In this document: positions 17,369 to 25,033 of the stretch, piece after piece
How positions within the stretch are numbered: the stretch's first letter is position 1
Layout of the letters: every line of letters starts with the position of its first letter
Assembly (NCBI GenBank): GCA_963836605.1
Contig: CAWIKB010000008.1
Span: 62,001-126,000 of the forward strand
Direction of reading: 5' to 3'
Source of the DNA: Bog-473 sp963836605
GTDB taxonomy: Bacteria; Actinomycetota; Acidimicrobiia; Acidimicrobiales; RAAP-2
Length of the DNA: 64,000 bases
Program-made: the position numbers and the translations under genes
The notes under the pieces: model-generated
Database searches by the model: none
What the model was told of the DNA's origin: nothing
The model's input: the letters and a program-made list of their open reading frames with translations, nothing else

Positions 17369-17542
17369 GTGTCAAGCGTTGACAAAGCGAAGAACAAAGC
17401 CCAAGAAGCGAAGGGACATGTCAAGCAAGCAGCCGGGAAGGCTACAGACGACCGGTCTCTTGAAGCGGAAGGAAAGAGCGACAAGGTCGCTGGAAACTTG
17501 AAGCAGGCCGGAGAAAAGATCAAGGACGCCGTCAAGAAGTAG
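17369..17542 (+). CDS. CsbD-family stress protein
   Basis: Small, highly charged protein (57 residues from GTG 17369; 62 from the ATG at 17354). The sequence VDKAKNKAQEAKGHVKQAAGKATDDRSLEAEGKSDKVAGNLKQAGEKIKDAVKK has the repeating K-A-K/E-A-x-G pattern of CsbD, a general-stress protein of unknown mechanism. I prefer the GTG because AAGGGA lies eight bases before it and the homology begins there. No partner genes are nearby on this strand. Confidence 0.88.
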   Translation: MSSVDKAKNKAQEAKGHVKQAAGKATDDRSLEAEGKSDKVAGNLKQAGEKIKDAVKK

Positions 17543-17788
17543 CTACTACGGGCAACGGGTGGGCTCGCCCTGTGTAGTCCCTGTTCGCGTAAGCCCTCAA
17601 TCGAGCTCGCCGGACGACCCTTTTCGGGAGCCTCACGTTCCGACTATCCGACCCTGGTAATCCCGTTCCTTGGGCCGGACAACAAGCTGGCCGAAATGAT
17701 CGGCAGAGTAGAACCCCGACGAGCTCAAAGGCTGGGCCCTTCGTCACGAAGGCCCGGTCTTTGGCCGGGTGGGCCATAGAGTGATGCA

Positions 17789-17998
17789 TTGACAGACCTA
17801 GAACGTTCTCACCGGACCTTCCCTCCAGAACTGAAATCGGCCGGGCGTGCACGTCACTTTGTCCGAGACACGGTCGCTGCCTGGGGTGGGAACCGACATC
17901 CGCAATGATTACCGCGGGTGAGCTTGCGGTCAATGCACCACCCACGGCCGGAGCCCCTTCAGCGTGGAACTCGTCCGCCGCATGACCACATCAGCTTG
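17789..17998 (+). pseudogene. remnant of an RsbW-like HATPase anti-sigma kinase
   Basis: From a TTG at 17789 one frame reads TDLERSHRTFPPELKSAGRARHFVRDTVAAWG, the typical start of actinobacterial ATP-binding anti-sigma/serine kinases (HATPase_c_2). A second frame then gives ITAGELAVNA (the N-box, normally SELVTNA), and a third gives PFSVELVRR. Three pieces in the right order in three frames, with the G-boxes missing, show a decayed gene. None of the pieces forms an ORF on its own. Confidence 0.6.
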
Positions 17999-18001
17999 GC
18001 C

Positions 18002-18037
18002 GGCCGGTGCTGACGCGTCAACACGGCAGCACCGGCC
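18002..18037. terminator. strong hairpin
   Basis: GGCCGGTGCTG (18002-18012) pairs perfectly with CAGCACCGGCC (18027-18037), an 11-bp stem with a 14-base loop. It lies between the plus-strand HATPase remnant and the minus-strand small membrane protein gene, so it may terminate in both directions. Confidence 0.5.
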
Positions 18038-18073
18038 CTCCTTGTCCGAGCTCCGAATCGAGGATTTGCGGAC

Positions 18074-18229
18074 CTAGTAATAGTGCCTCCGGCCTCCGAT
18101 CTCTCGACCGGCCATTCCGAGGAGCATGAGTATCACGCCAATCACCGCCACCAAGATCCCCAATGACCACAGGACAGGAATCTTGGCTATAAAACCAATC
18201 AACATGAGCACAACGCCAAGGACAATCAC
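18074..18229 (-). CDS. small membrane protein (DUF6131-like)
   Basis: 51 residues from a GTG at 18229 preceded by GAAGGAGGAACG. The sequence VIVLGVVLMLIGFIAKIPVLWSLGILVAVIGVILMLLGMAGREIGGRRHYY has two membrane helices and ends GGRRHYY, the hallmark of the DUF6131 family of small actinobacterial hydrophobic proteins. Function unknown; the family often sits with stress genes, as here near csbD. The gene is short and uses GTG. Confidence 0.75.
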   Translation of the reverse strand: MIVLGVVLMLIGFIAKIPVLWSLGILVAVIGVILMLLGMAGREIGGRRHYY

Positions 18230-18399
18230 CGTTCCTCCTTCGTAGGGTGTTCAACCATTACCCGTGTGTCTTGTACAGAAACCTCAAAGCGCATTTGAGG
18301 GAGTGACCCAAGTCGAGCCCCAACAACCGGCGCGGGCATCCGTCGTTTTCGTGCATCGCAAATTGGGTATACGTACTGCAACCTGAAAGGAAGGTCGTA

Positions 18400-18705
18400 A
18401 TGATCGGAGTGGGTGGGTTAGTGACGAGTATCATTGCGTTTGGCGTTGGTGCAATTTTGGATTTCGCCATCATTATCAGTCCCTACCAGCACGGGTTAAA
18501 TCTGAACAAAGTCGGCATGATCCTGATGATCATCGGCGCCCTCGGCGCCGTGGTGTCAGTGATCGTCATGGTCCTCGCCAGCGTCAGTCGTCGTAGAACA
18601 GTTGTCGACGATGGGGCGGGGGAATGCAGTGCAACGGGTGGATACAACCACCAATTAACACAGCGGATTGGGCACTCTTACGCCAATCGTTGCTGCTTCT
18701 CCTAG
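18400..18705 (+). CDS. small membrane protein (DUF6458-like)
   Basis: 101 residues with AAGGAAGG before the ATG. The first 65 residues hold two membrane helices (GLVTSIIAFGVGAILDFAIIIS and VGMILMIIGALGAVVSVIVMVLASV) followed by SRRRTVV, the pattern of DUF6458 proteins. The remaining 35 residues (DDGAGECSATGGYNHQL...) have no family match in my reading and may be a tail added by loss of the original stop. It diverges from the DUF6131-like gene across 170 bases. Confidence 0.65.
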   Translation: MIGVGGLVTSIIAFGVGAILDFAIIISPYQHGLNLNKVGMILMIIGALGAVVSVIVMVLASVSRRRTVVDDGAGECSATGGYNHQLTQRIGHSYANRCCFS

Positions 18706-18780
18706 AAATAGACACTTAACTTCTACTGAGACACCCACAAAGCGGTGGCTTTCCGGTCCCGCCTTCCGACTGGAGACAAC

Positions 18781-19086
18781 TCAGCCCAAACGTGCCGCGA
18801 GGATGCAGATGGCGTCATCAAGCGACCTTTCAGCCAACCTCCAAGCCATGAGTTCGTCGCAAATCTTCTCGGGATCATCAGAAATCGAATCAGGCTTATC
18901 TCTGAGCGCTGTCATGCCCTCATTGAGATCTTGGCCACGAGATTCAATGAGCCCATCGCTGTAGAACACAATCGTCGTTCCAGATCGAAGGAACTTCTCG
19001 GTTGAGTGGTACGTGTACGTGCCATCTACTACCAACTCATAGCCTTGACGTCGGAACTCCTCGGGATACAACGTTCGACGACCCAC
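18781..19086 (-). pseudogene. C-terminal fragment of a SpoIIE-type PP2C phosphatase
   Basis: 101 residues. The stretch TYTYHSTEKFLRSGTTIVFYSDGLIESRGQDLNEGMTAL...ICDELMAWRLAERSLDDAICILAARLG is the C-terminal third of SpoIIE/RsbU phosphatases (the TDGLIE and DDA metal-binding region). The GAF/PAS parts and the first metal-binding Asp motifs are absent, and no upstream frame continues the homology. With the HATPase remnant 0.8 kb away this looks like the wreck of a partner-switching locus. The 115 bases between it and the sigma gene hold nothing clear. Confidence 0.65.
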
Positions 19087-19200
19087 TGCCGGCTAATTCC
19101 TCTGTGATCTCCGAAGAATGAAGTGTGACTGAGAGCGGGCCGACTCCACACCCTCCTGATGATGCGACCCTGGGATAGCCCGTGGGCGATCGCCGGGTTG

Positions 19201-20064
19201 TCACCGTCGTAGTTCTGCGACTTCTTCCAGCCATCGCAACTTTTTAGGGTTGCGCATGGCGTAGATCCGCGTGATCCGGCCGTCCTCAATCAGCAGGCTC
19301 ACCGCAGTGACATCGCCGCCGACGTCGAAGCGGGCACCGGGCATGCCGTTGAGCCAGGCGGTATTCGCCGCCAGCTCCGAGAGATCCACCACTCGGGCCA
19401 GGAAGGCCACCACTTTCTCGGCCCCGGTCAGTGGCTTCCGAGCAGCGGCCACCAGGCCTCCACCATCGGCGATCAACACCACGTCCGGAGCAAGCATCTC
19501 GATCAATCCCTGCACGTCGCCGGAGATGACGGCAGCCATAAACCTTTCGAGGGTTGCTACCTGCTGGGCTCGGTCCACCTGCATTCGTGGCCGCCGCGCC
19601 GCCACATGCGCACGGGCACGATGGGCGATCTGCCGGACTGCGGCCGGGGTCTTGTTTACAACGAGGGCGATCTCGTCAAAGGGCGTTTCGAACACCTCGT
19701 GCAGCACGAATACTGCCCTCTCGGCTGGACCGAGGGTTTCGAGCACGGTGAGCATGGCGATCGAGACGTTCACGGCGAGTTCGGCGTCCTCAGCCACGTC
19801 GGGACTGGTGAGCAATGGTTCGGGCAGCCATTCCCCGATGTAGTCCTCGCGCAGACGGGTCACCGTTCGGAGCCGGTTCAGCGCCTGGCGGGTGACCATC
19901 CGGACCAGATACGCCCGCGGGTCATGCACTCCCGCCTGGTCCACCTTGGCCCACCGCAGCCAGGTCTCCTGCACGACGTCCTCGGCGTCGGCTGCCGAGC
20001 CGAGCATTTCGTAGGCGACGGTGAAGAGCAGGCCTCGGTGGGTGACGAACGGGTCGTCGGTCAT
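19201..20064 (-). CDS. sigJ: ECF41/SigJ-type RNA polymerase sigma factor
   Basis: 287 residues. Region 2 is HRGLLFTVAYEMLGSAADAEDVVQETWLRW, region 4 is LGPAERAVFVLHEVFETPFDEIALVVNKTPAAVRQIAHRARAHV, and a SnoaL-like C-terminal domain follows (residues about 180-287, with the linker and NPKKL motif seen in SigJ proteins). In ECF41 factors this extension replaces an anti-sigma factor and tunes activity. The ATG overlaps the stop of the CMD gene, so the two form an operon behind a fitting ECF41 promoter, meaning it probably activates itself and its neighbour. Confidence 0.9.
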   Translation of the reverse strand: MTDDPFVTHRGLLFTVAYEMLGSAADAEDVVQETWLRWAKVDQAGVHDPRAYLVRMVTRQALNRLRTVTRLREDYIGEWLPEPLLTSPDVAEDAELAVNVSIAMLTVLETLGPAERAVFVLHEVFETPFDEIALVVNKTPAAVRQIAHRARAHVAARRPRMQVDRAQQVATLERFMAAVISGDVQGLIEMLAPDVVLIADGGGLVAAARKPLTGAEKVVAFLARVVDLSELAANTAWLNGMPGARFDVGGDVTAVSLLIEDGRITRIYAMRNPKKLRWLEEVAELRR

Positions 20065-20639
20065 GCTGACGAGGCTAGGGCGAGCGGCTTGAGGCCACAG
20101 GAGGCGGAGAACTCCTGGGACCTGATACCCATCGCGGTATTGCCACGGGCCATGAAGTTCGCCAGCGCGACAACCGTGGTCAGCTCCACCAGCGCGGCCG
20201 GACCGAGCGCCTTCAGCAGTCCGGCCGACAGCTCGTTGGTGACGGATGGCGGGGTCTGGGACATCGCCTCCGCGTACTCCATGACGTCCCGCTCCAATGG
20301 CGCGAACACATCGGACTCACGCCACCGTGGCACCTCACGCGCCTTGGTCACGTCGAGTCCCTCGTTGTGCGCTTGAAAGTATCCGAAGTCGAGGCAGAAG
20401 CTGCAGCCGATCAGGCTGGCCGTCGCCATGCTGGCGAACGACTTCAAGTTCTCATCACACTGGTCCAACTTCTGAGCCTTTCGCCCAATGCTGAAGCTCA
20501 AGTTCAGGACCTTGCGGTTGTGCCACGCCACCGCTACCGGTTCGGGCACCTCACCGAACATCTTGCGGGACATCCGCTTGACCAATGCGCCGTAAAGTCC
20601 GGTCAGTTCTGCCTGGGGAATCCGTGTATTGCTGGCCAT
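20061..20639 (-). CDS. carboxymuconolactone decarboxylase/AhpD-like protein
   Basis: 192 residues preceded by AGGAGG. The AhpD-like motif CSFCLDFGYFQAHNEG (CxxC, with His seven residues after the second Cys) and FASMATASLIG before it identify the family. CMD proteins are the standard partner genes of ECF41/SigJ sigma factors. The reaction is unknown; the CxxC-H set suggests thiol peroxide chemistry. It is the first gene of the operon with sigJ. Confidence 0.87.
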   Translation of the reverse strand: MASNTRIPQAELTGLYGALVKRMSRKMFGEVPEPVAVAWHNRKVLNLSFSIGRKAQKLDQCDENLKSFASMATASLIGCSFCLDFGYFQAHNEGLDVTKAREVPRWRESDVFAPLERDVMEYAEAMSQTPPSVTNELSAGLLKALGPAALVELTTVVALANFMARGNTAMGIRSQEFSASCGLKPLALASSA

Positions 20640-20672
20640 GATGCCTCCTCTGGTGGCTTGCTTTCACCATGA

Positions 20673-20699
20673 GACACCGGCCACGACTCGAATGTGACA
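20673..20699 (-). promoter_or_regulatory. candidate ECF41-type promoter of the CMD-sigJ operon
   Basis: On the minus strand TGTCACA (20699-20693), 16 bases, then TGTC (20676-20673). The published ECF41 consensus is TGTCACA with a CGTC -10 element at this spacing, so only one base differs. It lies about 35 bases before the CMD start. The stretch 20712-21089 beyond it holds no gene I can support. Confidence 0.65.
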
Positions 20700-21089
20700 T
20701 CTGAGTTCGATCTAACAGGCGGCCCCAGTTGAGATGGAGGACCGCTTCGCCCTCGGCGGCGCGACCCCTGCCCACGTATCGCACATTGGGGCCAGGGAAT
20801 TCATGGCGGCGGGCCGCCCGCTATCCGGCCCAGACCGAGCGGATGTCAAGGCTACCCCTGCCTCCGTAGAGTCGATGTCTCTGGGTCCCAGAGTGTCCAG
20901 ATCGGCCGGATCACGCTCACACTTTTCAGAGCACCCTTCACGTCGTGGCCTGCACGGTTGAATTCGGCGAGACAAACGTCCGGCCGACCGGCCAATGTGA
21001 GAGAGGCTGTCCATGCCGAGGGATGTTTCAGGTGCAAGGCGTTCGCCTGGGTGCGACAATCCTTTCGGGACCAGACGGAGGAGAGCCGG

Positions 21090-21578
21090 ATGAGCACCGT
21101 TGATGGACAGAGCGCACCCGGCGGATCGCCAAGCAGCGAACCGGCTGATCTCAAGTTGGAGGCGGTCGTCATCCCCGTGGCCGACGTCGATCGCTCCAAG
21201 GCCTTCTACGCCGGCCTCGGCTGGAGGCTCGACGCCGACTTCTCCTTCGAAAACGGCTTCCGGGTCGTGCAATTCACGCCCCCGGGATCGCAGTGTTCGG
21301 TGCAGTTCGGCACCCACATCACGGGGGCGCCGCCCGGATCTGCTCGTGGCTTGTACCTGATCGTGTCTGACATCGAAGCCGGGCGCGACGAACTTGTCAG
21401 CCGGGGAGCCACGGTCAGTGGGGTGTTCCATTCCGGAGCGCCCGGGGCGCAACTTGACCCTGAGGGGACGGGTGATCGGGTCAAGGGGCCGGATCCGGAT
21501 CACAAGAGCTACAACTCCTTCGGCTGGTACGCCGAGTTCATGGTGTGCGAACAGAGCGGCCAGGAGGTTCCTGTATGA
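21090..21578 (+). CDS. VOC-family (glyoxalase-like) protein
   Basis: 162 residues. The core LKLEAVVIPVADVDRSKAFYAGLGWRLDADF...VQFTPPGSQCSVQFGTHIT...LYLIVSDIEAGRDELVSRGATVSGVF is a single vicinal-oxygen-chelate domain of the glyoxalase/bleomycin-resistance type. The N-terminal 22 residues are disordered. The TGA overlaps the ATG of the next gene, so it is co-translated with the disulfide oxidoreductase. Substrate unknown. Confidence 0.85.
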   Translation: MSTVDGQSAPGGSPSSEPADLKLEAVVIPVADVDRSKAFYAGLGWRLDADFSFENGFRVVQFTPPGSQCSVQFGTHITGAPPGSARGLYLIVSDIEAGRDELVSRGATVSGVFHSGAPGAQLDPEGTGDRVKGPDPDHKSYNSFGWYAEFMVCEQSGQEVPV

Positions 21579-22948
21579 GCGATTTCGACGTGATCGTGCT
21601 GGGCGGTGGTGCGCCCGGCGAGCACTGCGCCGGCGCCATCGCGGCGCGGGGGTTTCGGGTCGCCGTCGTGGAGCGGGAGCTGGTCGGTGGCGAGTGTTCC
21701 TACTGGGCGTGTATCCCGTCCAAGTCCCTCTTGCGTCCGGGGGAGGCGGTCCAGGGCGCCCGCGACGTCGGCGCGAGCGCCGAGGTGAACGTGCAGGCGG
21801 CGCTGGACTGGCGGGACTACATGGTGTCGCGCTATTCGGATGCGGGACAGGAGAAATGGCTGGCGGATCGGGGCATCGCGCTGGTCCGGGGCGTGGGCCG
21901 GCTGGCCGGGCCCGGCGTGGTCGACGTGGACGGCACGCGTCACACGGCGGATCACGTCGTCGTAGCGACGGGCGCGGAAGCTTTCGTGCCACCCATTCCG
22001 GGGCTCGACGGCCTGGTCGGCGTGTGGGGCACGCGCGAGGCGACGGCCATGAAGACGGTTCCCAGCCGCCTCATTGTGCTCGGCGGTGGGTCGGCCGGTG
22101 TGGAGATCGCGCAGGTGGTAGGTCGGCTCGGTGGTCAGGCCGTGCTCGTCGAGGGCGCGGATCGGCTGATCCCACGAGAGCCGGCCCCCCTCGGCGTGGC
22201 TCTGACCGAGGCACTGCGGCGGGACGGGATCGAGTTGCACCTCGGAGTCCAGGCCGCGGAGGCCTCGCGCGAGGGCGGCGACTACGTCCTGAGGCTCTCG
22301 GACGGGAGTGAGGTGCGGGGAGAGCGACTGCTCGTAGCGACCGGCCGTCACCCTCGCGTCGATGGGATTGGGCTCGAGACGGTCGGTATCGAGGCAAACC
22401 CGCACGGCGTCGTGGTGGACGAGTATCTGCGTGCGGGCGACAACATTTGGGCCATTGGGGATGTCAACGGGATCTGGCCCCTGACGCACGTCGGCGAGTA
22501 CGAGGGAGACGTTGTGGCGGCGAACATCGCCGGAGAGAACCACCCGACAAACTACGAAGCCGTGCCGCGCGTCACCTACACCGATCCGCAGGCGGCCGCC
22601 GTCGGTGCCGCGGAGGCACCCTTCAGCAGCACAACGCTCCTGACCGGCGTGTCCAAGACCGCGGCGTACAGCCACCTATACGCCCAGTCGAACGGATTCT
22701 TGACCCTGCTCAGCGACGGCGCCCGGTTGACCGGCGCGTACGCCCTCGGACCCGAGGCCGGCGAGTGGCTCCAGCAGGCGACGCTCGCCATACGCGCCAA
22801 CGTTCCGTTGGAGGTGTTGAGCGACGTCATCCAGCCGTTCCCGAGTTTCTCGACCATCTTCGATTCCGCTTTCAAAACCCTTCGCATGGAGATCGCCAAA
22901 ATGCCACCGCCTTTGCAACCCATGCAGGCGCAGATGGCACGGCCATGA
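21575..22948 (+). CDS. pyridine nucleotide-disulfide oxidoreductase (mercuric reductase/Lpd-like)
   Basis: 457 residues, start at the ATG overlapping the VOC stop. FAD site VIVLGGGAPGEHCAGAIA, redox disulfide GGECSYWACIPSK (C-x4-C), NAD(P) site LIVLGGGSAGVEIAQVV, second FAD site IWAIGDVNG. At the C-terminal dimer interface the usual HPHPTxSE is replaced by IQPFPSFSTIF, so the catalytic His-Glu pair of lipoamide dehydrogenase and mercuric reductase is absent. It is therefore probably not a dihydrolipoamide dehydrogenase; a quinone or other small-molecule reductase is more likely. Confidence 0.88.
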   Translation: MSDFDVIVLGGGAPGEHCAGAIAARGFRVAVVERELVGGECSYWACIPSKSLLRPGEAVQGARDVGASAEVNVQAALDWRDYMVSRYSDAGQEKWLADRGIALVRGVGRLAGPGVVDVDGTRHTADHVVVATGAEAFVPPIPGLDGLVGVWGTREATAMKTVPSRLIVLGGGSAGVEIAQVVGRLGGQAVLVEGADRLIPREPAPLGVALTEALRRDGIELHLGVQAAEASREGGDYVLRLSDGSEVRGERLLVATGRHPRVDGIGLETVGIEANPHGVVVDEYLRAGDNIWAIGDVNGIWPLTHVGEYEGDVVAANIAGENHPTNYEAVPRVTYTDPQAAAVGAAEAPFSSTTLLTGVSKTAAYSHLYAQSNGFLTLLSDGARLTGAYALGPEAGEWLQQATLAIRANVPLEVLSDVIQPFPSFSTIFDSAFKTLRMEIAKMPPPLQPMQAQMARP

Positions 22949-22974
22949 CCGTGGACGACCACAGGAGGTAGCAG

Positions 22975-23886
22975 ATGGCCGAGGTCCCGCCGCCCCAAGA
23001 GGAAATCCTGCTCACACACTTCATCGTGTCGGACGACGTCGAGCGCTCTCGGCGCTTCTACACCGAAGTCCTCGGGGGCCGGGTGGCCTTCTCCAGCCCC
23101 GGCGGGCCGACCAACGTCGCACTGTCCAATAGTTGGATCGTCATCAATGCCGGCGGAGGCCCGACCGACGACAAGCCGGAGGTCACCCTGGAGGCGCCCG
23201 GCGACCCGCATCGGGTGAGCAGCTTCGTCAACATCCGGGTCAAGGACATCGAGACGGTGTACTCCGAATGGAGCGCGCGGGGTGCTCAGTTCCTGACGCC
23301 CCCCAAGCAGCACCAGTACGAGATCCGTTGCTACATGCGTGATCCCGATGGTCACCTGATCGAAGTGGGGCAGACCACCGACCCGCAGGGGGACTGGGTG
23401 CCCGAGCACTGGCCATCGGGTACGCCCGCCGACGAGCGCTCAACGGCCCCAGAGGGAATCGTGCTGGCCCACTTCATCGTGTCGGACGATGTCGAGCGCT
23501 CTCGCCGCTTCTACCGCGATGTACTCGGGGGCAGGGATGCGTTCTCCGGACCCGGAGGGCTCGCGTATGTCCAACTCTCGAACAGTTGGATCATCAGCAA
23601 CGTCGGCGGAGGGCCGACCGACGACAAGCCGGAGGTCACCTTGGAGACGCCCGCCGATCCCAACCGGGTCAGCAGTTTCCTCAATATACGAGTGACGGAC
23701 ATACACGCTGTGTACACCGAATGGAGCGGGCGCGGTGCGGAATTCCTGACGCCACCGAAGCAGCACCCGTACGAAATCCGTTGTTATATCCGCGATCCCG
23801 ATGGTCACCTGATCGAAGTCGGACAAACGACGGACCCGGGGGGAGATTGGTTCCCCGATCAATGGCCGTCGAGTACGTCGGAGTGA
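22975..23886 (+). CDS. tandem-duplicated VOC (glyoxalase-like) protein
   Basis: 303 residues after AGGAGGTAGCAG. Two VOC domains (about residues 10-140 and 161-291) are near copies of each other with a period of 151 codons: HFIVSDDVERSRRFY...VLGG, LSNSWI, GGGPTDDKPEVTLE, SSF.NIRV.DI, FLTPPKQH.YEIRCY.RDPDGHLIEVGQTTDP occur in both. The acidic and His ligands expected of each VOC metal site are kept. In classical enzymes two VOC domains are needed per site, usually by dimerisation, so a fusion may form it within one chain. It follows the disulfide oxidoreductase by 26 bases. Confidence 0.88.
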   Translation: MAEVPPPQEEILLTHFIVSDDVERSRRFYTEVLGGRVAFSSPGGPTNVALSNSWIVINAGGGPTDDKPEVTLEAPGDPHRVSSFVNIRVKDIETVYSEWSARGAQFLTPPKQHQYEIRCYMRDPDGHLIEVGQTTDPQGDWVPEHWPSGTPADERSTAPEGIVLAHFIVSDDVERSRRFYRDVLGGRDAFSGPGGLAYVQLSNSWIISNVGGGPTDDKPEVTLETPADPNRVSSFLNIRVTDIHAVYTEWSGRGAEFLTPPKQHPYEIRCYIRDPDGHLIEVGQTTDPGGDWFPDQWPSSTSE

Positions 23887-23914
23887 GCTTCCTGACGGGG
23901 CGGAGGTCTCCATC

Positions 23915-23977
23915 ATGACCGCGGCGATCATCGGCACTGGAGGCCTCGGATCGGCCATCGCGCGGCACCAGGAGTGA
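23915..23977 (+). pseudogene. N-terminal fragment of a Rossmann-fold (F420:NADP-reductase-like) gene
   Basis: A 20-residue ORF MTAAIIGTGGLGSAIARHQE, ending in TGA. The GTGGLGSAIAR motif is the NAD(P)-binding start seen in NADPH-dependent F420 reductases and related proteins, but the gene stops right after it and runs into the next ORF (GTGA overlap). It looks like the 5' end of a deleted gene. Confidence 0.5.
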
Positions 23978-24264
23978 AAGTCGTGAACAGTCCTCTTCCA
24001 GCTCCACGCCTCAACCTGAATTATCGCTTGGAAGCGGCGGTCGACGAAGCGCAGGACCTCGGCGAGATCTGCGCGGGTCACCGGCGCATCGTTCCCTCGA
24101 CCGGCGGGACCTTCAGCGGACCTGAGCTGCACGGGACGCTGTTACCGGGAACGAACGCCAATTGGCAGAACATTCTTTCGGACGGCACTGCGCTCGGGGA
24201 CGTCCGCTACACGCTGAAAACAGAACCCGGAGGCGTGCTGTACGAGGTCTATCCCGTCGGATGA
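23974..24264 (+). CDS. DUF3237-like protein, C-terminally shortened
   Basis: 96 residues from GTG 23974. LNLNYRLEAAVDEAQDLGEICAGHRRIVPSTGGTFSGPELHGTLLPGTNANWQNILSDGTALGDVRYTLKTEPGGVLYEVYPVG is the N-terminal two thirds of a DUF3237 beta-barrel protein; family members go on for about 50 more residues. The stop overlaps the ATG of the SDR gene (ATGA), which suggests either a fixed new gene end or a deletion junction. Function of DUF3237 is unknown. Confidence 0.6.
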   Translation: MKVVNSPLPAPRLNLNYRLEAAVDEAQDLGEICAGHRRIVPSTGGTFSGPELHGTLLPGTNANWQNILSDGTALGDVRYTLKTEPGGVLYEVYPVG

Positions 24265-25028
24265 GCCCTCGATCCGACTCCACACAGCCACCGGCGAGAT
24301 CTCGGGCAGGCAAATCCAGCGCGTCGCGCAAGGTCGCGATCGTGACCGGAGCGTCTCAAGGCATCGGCGCGGGCGTTGTAGACAGCTTCCGTAGCGCCGG
24401 GTATGGAGTGGTGGGCACGTCACGTTCGATCAGTCCTTCCGGCGCGTCCGACTTCCTCACCGTGAGAGGTGACATTGAAGAAGTCGAGACTGCCCAGATG
24501 ATCGTGGAACAGGCGGTCAATCGGTTTGGGCGTATCGACACCCTGATCAACAATGCGGGGATTTTCATCAGCAAGCCGTTCATTGACTACACGCTCGACG
24601 ACTACCTAGAGATAATCGCAGTGAACCTGACCGGGTTTTTCCATATCACGCAGAGCGTCATTCGGCGGATTCTCGCCCAAGGCACCGGTGGCCATATTGT
24701 GAATATTACGACCAGTCTGGTCGACCACCCCGAGAGCAGCAACCCGTCTGCTCTTGTATCGCTTACCAAAGGTGGGCTGGCGGCTGTGACGCGCTCGCTG
24801 GCCATCGAGTATGCATCGCGCGGTCTACGGTTCAACGCAGTCTCCCTCGGAGTGATAGAGAACCCGGTCTACGACCCGGCGTCGTACGAGGGCATGGCTC
24901 AACTCCATCCGCTGGGCCGAGTCGGCCAGGTGAGCGACGTCGTCGAGGGAATCCTTTATCTCGAGCAGGCCCCATTCGTCACGGGAGTTGTCCTGCACAT
25001 CGACGGTGGTCAGTCCGCGGGCAACTGA
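24261..25028 (+). CDS. SDR-family oxidoreductase without the catalytic Tyr
   Basis: 255 residues, start overlapping the DUF3237 stop. The cofactor motif is KVAIVTGASQGIGAGVV, the NNAG motif is TLINNAGIF and the C-terminal part (RFNAVSLGVIENP, GVVLHIDGGQSAGN) is regular. Where the YxxxK pair is expected the sequence reads ALVSLTKGGL: the Lys is present but Val stands in the Tyr position. The first 25 residues are a charged extension. It may use another residue, or act as a binding protein. Confidence 0.82.
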   Translation: MSPRSDSTQPPARSRAGKSSASRKVAIVTGASQGIGAGVVDSFRSAGYGVVGTSRSISPSGASDFLTVRGDIEEVETAQMIVEQAVNRFGRIDTLINNAGIFISKPFIDYTLDDYLEIIAVNLTGFFHITQSVIRRILAQGTGGHIVNITTSLVDHPESSNPSALVSLTKGGLAAVTRSLAIEYASRGLRFNAVSLGVIENPVYDPASYEGMAQLHPLGRVGQVSDVVEGILYLEQAPFVTGVVLHIDGGQSAGN

Positions 25029-25033
25029 TCACC

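Noticed and set aside
20712..21992. 426-codon minus-strand ORF
   Set aside because: Pro/Arg-rich shadow of the VOC and disulfide oxidoreductase genes; no family signal.
21394..22311. 305-codon plus-strand ORF rich in Arg and Gly
   Set aside because: Out-of-frame reading of the oxidoreductase gene.
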